Shown here in pieces: positions 60,913-64,000 of a DNA stretch of 64,000 nucleotides. The notes below the pieces were generated by a model. The model did no database searches, was not told where the DNA came from, and saw only the letters and a program-made list of their open reading frames with translations. Made by a program: the position numbers and the translations under genes. Source of the DNA: CAZYBO01 sp964645205 (GTDB lineage: Bacteria > Pseudomonadota > Alphaproteobacteria > Rickettsiales > SXRF01); NCBI GenBank assembly GCA_964645205.1, contig CAZYBO010000006.1, positions 70,913 through 134,912 of the forward strand, written 5' to 3'. Each line of letters starts with the position of its first letter. The stretch's first letter is position 1.

Positions 60913-62031
60913 ATGACGAGCTTATTTGACCCTCTTTCCCTTGGCGATCTGACACTTTCTAACCGCGTCATCATGGCTCCCCTCACCCGCATGCGCAGCA
61001 GGCAGCCGGGCAATATCCCGCATGCGCTCAATGTCGAATATTACGCGCAGCGTGCGAGTGCCGGGCTGATTATTTCCGAAGCAACGCAAATAAGCCAGCA
61101 GGGACAGGGCTATCCGGGAACACCCGGCATCCATTCGCCTGAACAGGTTGAGGGCTGGAAGCTGGTGACCGATGCGGTGCATAAAAAGAACGGGAAAATC
61201 TTCCTGCAGCTCTGGCATGTCGGGCGTATTTCGCATTCCTCGCATCAGCCGGGCGGCGCCTTGCCGGTGGCGCCATCTTCTATCACGCCGACCGGAAAGG
61301 TTTTTACCGCCGACTGGAAACAGGCGGATTATGAAACGCCTCGGGCGCTCGAGACACCTGAAATTTCTGGCATCGTCGCAGACTATAAAAAAGCCGCCGA
61401 GAACGCAAAAGCCGCAGGTTTCGACGGCGTGGAGGTGCATGGCGCGAATGGCTACCTGCTCGACCAGTTTTTGCAAGACGGAAGCAACAAACGCATGGAT
61501 AATTATGGCGGTTCCATTGAAAACCGCGCACGTTTCCTGCTCGAAACCGTCGATGCCGCCATCAGCGTTTGGGGCAAAGATCGCGTGGGCGTGCGCCTTT
61601 CGCCTTATGGCACCTTCAACGATATGAGCGATAGCGATCCCGTCGCCTTATTTACGTATGTCCTCGAGCAACTCAGCAAGCGCGGCATCGCTTATGTTCA
61701 CATGATCGAACCGCGCGCCACCAGCGCTGGCGGCAGCGATGCCGTGGCAAAAGATGCGCCCTCCACGTCGCAACTCTTCCGCAAATCTTTCAAGGGAGTG
61801 TTCATTTCCGCCGGTGGCTATGATCCGCAAAGCGCGAAAAATGCCGTGAAAAACAACAACGTCGATGCGGTTGCGTTTGGCCGCCATTTCATTGCCAATC
61901 CGGATTTGCCCGAGCGCATTAAAATCGCTGCGCCGCTCAATGAATATAACCGCGCAACCTTTTATGGAGGGACTGAAAAGGGCTACACGGACTATCCTTT
62001 CCTGTCTCAGGATCAGAGGGCGAGCGCATGA
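60913..62031 (+). CDS. NADH:flavin oxidoreductase, Old Yellow Enzyme family
   Basis: FMN-dependent ene-reductase of 372 aa, like NemA and plant 12-oxophytodienoate reductase. It reduces activated C=C bonds of enals, enones and nitro compounds. The first strand is LGDLTLSNRVIMAPLTRMRS; the catalytic His and Asn are in VEVHGANGYLLDQF, followed by RMDNYGGSIENRARF; the C-terminal phosphate-binding region is AVAFGRHFIANPDLPERI. In this cluster it may reduce reactive oxylipin-like products. GCAGGAG precedes the ATG, and the gene overlaps the SOUL gene by four bases. Confidence 0.94.
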   Translation: MTSLFDPLSLGDLTLSNRVIMAPLTRMRSRQPGNIPHALNVEYYAQRASAGLIISEATQISQQGQGYPGTPGIHSPEQVEGWKLVTDAVHKKNGKIFLQLWHVGRISHSSHQPGGALPVAPSSITPTGKVFTADWKQADYETPRALETPEISGIVADYKKAAENAKAAGFDGVEVHGANGYLLDQFLQDGSNKRMDNYGGSIENRARFLLETVDAAISVWGKDRVGVRLSPYGTFNDMSDSDPVALFTYVLEQLSKRGIAYVHMIEPRATSAGGSDAVAKDAPSTSQLFRKSFKGVFISAGGYDPQSAKNAVKNNNVDAVAFGRHFIANPDLPERIKIAAPLNEYNRATFYGGTEKGYTDYPFLSQDQRASA

Positions 62032-62660
62032 AAAAAATCATAGGAACGTTGCTGATGCCGTTATTATTTTCTGCCTGTGCCGGTAAGGAAGAAGCAGGAA
62101 CCTACAGGGGTTATGAGCTGCCCTCCTACACGGTGCTGGCAAAGCAAGACCAGGCGGAGATCCGCGAGTATGCACCGCAGCTGGTGGCGGAAGTGACGGT
62201 TGAAGGCGAACGCAAAAAGGCCGTCAACGACGGGTTCCGCATCCTCGCCGCCTATATATTCGGCGACAATGAAACATCTGACAAAGTGGCGATGACCACG
62301 CCCGTCACACAAGCGCCCGTTTCAGAGAAAATCGCCATGACAACACCGGTGACACAGGAAAAATCCGGCGATGCGTGGGTGGTGCGGTTCGGCATGCCAC
62401 AAAAATACACCAAAGAGACCTTGCCTAAAACCAAGGATAGCCGAATTCGCTTTACGACCACCCCGCCAACCAAGCGCGCCGCCATTCGTTTTTCCGGCTT
62501 CGTAGATGAGAAAACGATCGCTGAGTATACGCGTAGCCTCGAAGCATTTATCGCAAGCCAGAACCTCAAACAGTCCGGCGCACCGGTAATTGCATATTAC
62601 GATGACCCCTTCACATTCCCATGGAACCGCCGAAACGAAATGCTGGTGGAGGTAAAATAG
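62028..62660 (+). CDS. SOUL-family haem-binding lipoprotein
   Basis: Protein of 210 aa with a lipoprotein signal (MKKIIGTLLMPLLFSACAG, Cys in FSAC). The SOUL/HBP domain shows YTVLAKQDQAEIREYAPQLVAEVTVEG, VAMTTPVTQ repeated twice, and the C-terminal YDDPFTFPWNRRNEMLVEV. SOUL proteins bind haem or tetrapyrroles; its role in this operon is unknown. It is the last gene of the nine-gene run. Downstream, 256 bases lead to the mobile element remnant. Confidence 0.92.
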   Translation: MKKIIGTLLMPLLFSACAGKEEAGTYRGYELPSYTVLAKQDQAEIREYAPQLVAEVTVEGERKKAVNDGFRILAAYIFGDNETSDKVAMTTPVTQAPVSEKIAMTTPVTQEKSGDAWVVRFGMPQKYTKETLPKTKDSRIRFTTTPPTKRAAIRFSGFVDEKTIAEYTRSLEAFIASQNLKQSGAPVIAYYDDPFTFPWNRRNEMLVEVK

Positions 62661-62807
62661 CCGGTTTCGTTTTAAACCCTCATCCCTACAGAAAACCAAT
62701 CATCAGCTTCATCAAGAAAAAGGATTTTGCTCATTTCATATCCACTTAGATAAAAGCAACTCTATCGTGTGCTTTGGAATATGAGAATAGTTTTATAACA
62801 ATTAAGT

Positions 62808-62821
62808 TTGGTTGCGGGGGC
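62808..62821. repeat. Distal attachment-site repeat
   Basis: Copy of the last 13 bases of tRNA-fMet plus one flanking base, in the same orientation as in the tRNA gene. Sequence beyond these 14 bases (toward 62822) does not continue the tRNA, as expected for an att core duplicated on integration. Confidence 0.65.
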
Positions 62822-62916
62822 CGTTGCCTAGATTTTCCGCTAACCTGTTTGATTCAAAACAAGAACCACGAGTTCAAATAACTCAGATATTATATATCTG
62901 GTTATAGATATAGATG

Positions 62917-63762
62917 CTAAGGCGTATGGCCAAGTATTTGCCCAAGCGACTGCATAGTATTTGCTTTGGCGTCTGCCTTACCATTCGCTTGAGCGTTTGC
63001 TAGAGTGGAATTCATATTTTTGATACGATTAAGACCGCCACGCTGCCCATTACGCTTATTAGTTTCGGATTTTTCATAAGCGCGGCCTAGGTCATCCAAA
63101 GTCCGCTCGTGCGTGAAAAGACCTTTGTCTTTTTCATAATAAAATTTATTTCCAATGTTCCTTTTTAGCTTTTTCCATTTAACTGGGGTTATGCGTAATA
63201 ATCTGGCAATCTTAACATCATCATCAGGCAACCATCCTTCATAAAGCCATAAATAATCTAATAGCGTCCTGAATGCGCCGCGCTCCTCAATCTTTTGCAA
63301 GGCATCTAAGACATCCAGTCGGCTTATTTGGCTAACGGGCTTATTCCCAAAGCAAGGGAAAATATCTTTTTCCAAGCGACTGATGATATTCAATGCGTGC
63401 TTTTCAACCCAATTCTGTTTGCTGTGCCACTCCCTGGCTAAAGCTTCAAAGCTGTTCTTGTGTTCATATTCGCGTTTTAGTTTTTCTGCCTTTTTGTGTT
63501 CAGACGGGTCTATGCCACCCTGACGTAGCTTTTTAAGGCCATCACGCATTTCACGGGCTTCTGTGCTGCCAACAAGGGGATATTGACCAACAGTGTAGGT
63601 TTTCCATTTACCCATGAATTGGTAATCGTATTGCCACGTCTTAGAGCCAGTAGGCCGCACAATTAGGCTAAGTCCCTCGCCATCACTTAAAGTGTAGGCT
63701 TGCGCCTTAATCGGGGCGTTACGAATTTTTGTTTCGGCGAGTCGTTTGATAATTTTTGGCAT
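62917..63762 (-). CDS. Chimeric protein: tyrosine integrase N-terminal half fused to DUF1376-like phage domain
   Basis: Protein of 281 aa made of two unrelated parts. Residues 1-160 are the Arm DNA-binding (DUF4102) domain (YTLSDGEGLSLIVRPTGSKTW, YTVGQYPLVGSTEAREM) and the core-binding domain (FEALAREWHSKQ, RLEKDIFPCFGNKPVSQI, DVLDALQKIEE) of a P4-type tyrosine integrase. The R-H-R-Y catalytic domain, normally about 200 further residues, is absent. From about residue 161 the sequence (GAFRTLLDYLWLYEGWLPDDD, RLLRITPVKWKKLKR, KRNGQRGGL, Asn/Ala-rich tail) matches DUF1376-type phage replication proteins. Both parents carry an E-R-G-A-like stretch at the join (63274-63288), suggesting deletion by short homology. 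No recombinase activity is expected. Confidence 0.75.
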   Translation of the reverse strand: MPKIIKRLAETKIRNAPIKAQAYTLSDGEGLSLIVRPTGSKTWQYDYQFMGKWKTYTVGQYPLVGSTEAREMRDGLKKLRQGGIDPSEHKKAEKLKREYEHKNSFEALAREWHSKQNWVEKHALNIISRLEKDIFPCFGNKPVSQISRLDVLDALQKIEERGAFRTLLDYLWLYEGWLPDDDVKIARLLRITPVKWKKLKRNIGNKFYYEKDKGLFTHERTLDDLGRAYEKSETNKRNGQRGGLNRIKNMNSTLANAQANGKADAKANTMQSLGQILGHTP

Positions 63763-63787
63763 GGTTCAGTTCCTATCAATTCCGGTT

Positions 63788-63820
63788 CGTACCCTGTCCC
63801 GTACCCTAAAAGATAGGGTA
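63788..63820. promoter_or_regulatory. Repeated CGTACCCT sites upstream of the integrase-like gene
   Basis: CGTACCCT occurs at 63788-63795 and 63800-63807 in direct orientation, 12 bases apart, with an inverted AGGGTA at 63815-63820; TACCCTA and TAGGGTA also form a 7-bp hairpin. They lie 25-60 bases before the integrase-like gene. They could be arm-type integrase sites or a repressor operator of the original element. Confidence 0.4.
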
Positions 63821-63922
63821 TTTCCCGGATAACACCGGAAATCAGTGGGACAACGAATTTCGGATAAGCCCTGAAAATATCTGGGTTTTGGAACTCTGTG
63901 GGATGCTTTGAAAAAACTAGGT

Positions 63923-63999
<77 letters not shown>

Positions 64000-64000
64000 A

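Overview
This window looks like chromosomal DNA of a Gram-negative alphaproteobacterium; I cannot name the genus. It is GC-rich with densely packed genes. Several blocks have gene orders familiar from alphaproteobacteria: ubiK-ybjN-proC, prs-rplY-pth-ychF, rpmH-rnpA-yidD-yidC-engB-argB, and rsmE-gshA beside ubiA. An outer membrane is implied by hldD (LPS core heptose), a BtuB-type TonB receptor and lipoproteins. A phasin hints at polyhydroxyalkanoate granules, and Tad-type pseudopilin genes hint at a surface pilus.

Layout. 1-5.1 kb: polyphosphate genes (sixA, ppk, ppx) with a small frameshifted gene between ppk and ppx. 5.2-17.2 kb: housekeeping genes (hldD, ubiK, ybjN, proC, a LysR regulator, aspC, a tandem FKBP-like protein, ychF, pth, rplY, prs, a Kef-type antiporter). 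The first 13 kb of this carries five intergenic palindromes of one look-alike family, and there is a possible small RNA at 9.6 kb. 17.7-30.9 kb: uvrC, a phasin, an antioxidant operon (peroxiredoxin, double DUF305 protein, thioredoxin reductase), SURF1, thrC, an M16 peptidase, gshA, rsmE, ubiA and an EAL protein. 30.9-37.6 kb: TadE/TadG genes, argB, engB and the yidC/rpmH block. 37.8-46.4 kb: a histidine kinase, panB, a glycosyltransferase, btuB under a cobalamin riboswitch, tRNA-Phe, an AT-rich dapB-like gene and a second Kef-type antiporter.

46.4-52.4 kb is a signalling island: two histidine kinases, three stand-alone receivers and a REC-GGDEF-EAL protein, with no DNA-binding output, so the likely end point is cyclic di-GMP. 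52.9-62.7 kb is a two-component system followed by a tightly overlapping nine-gene run (FAD oxidoreductase, DUF1365, Cfa-like methyltransferase, chalcone-isomerase-like protein, MFS carrier, DUF3833 lipoprotein, SDR, Old Yellow Enzyme, SOUL haem protein). This is best read as a regulated fatty-acid or membrane-lipid modification pathway.

The right end holds the most unusual feature. At the 3' end of tRNA-fMet lies an element of about 1.1 kb bounded by a 14-bp direct repeat of the tRNA end. Its only gene joins, in frame, the DNA-binding half of a tyrosine integrase to a DUF1376-like phage replication domain. It looks like a prophage or island collapsed by internal deletion. A decayed relative of its attachment region lies at 52.62-52.72 kb near tRNA-Leu.
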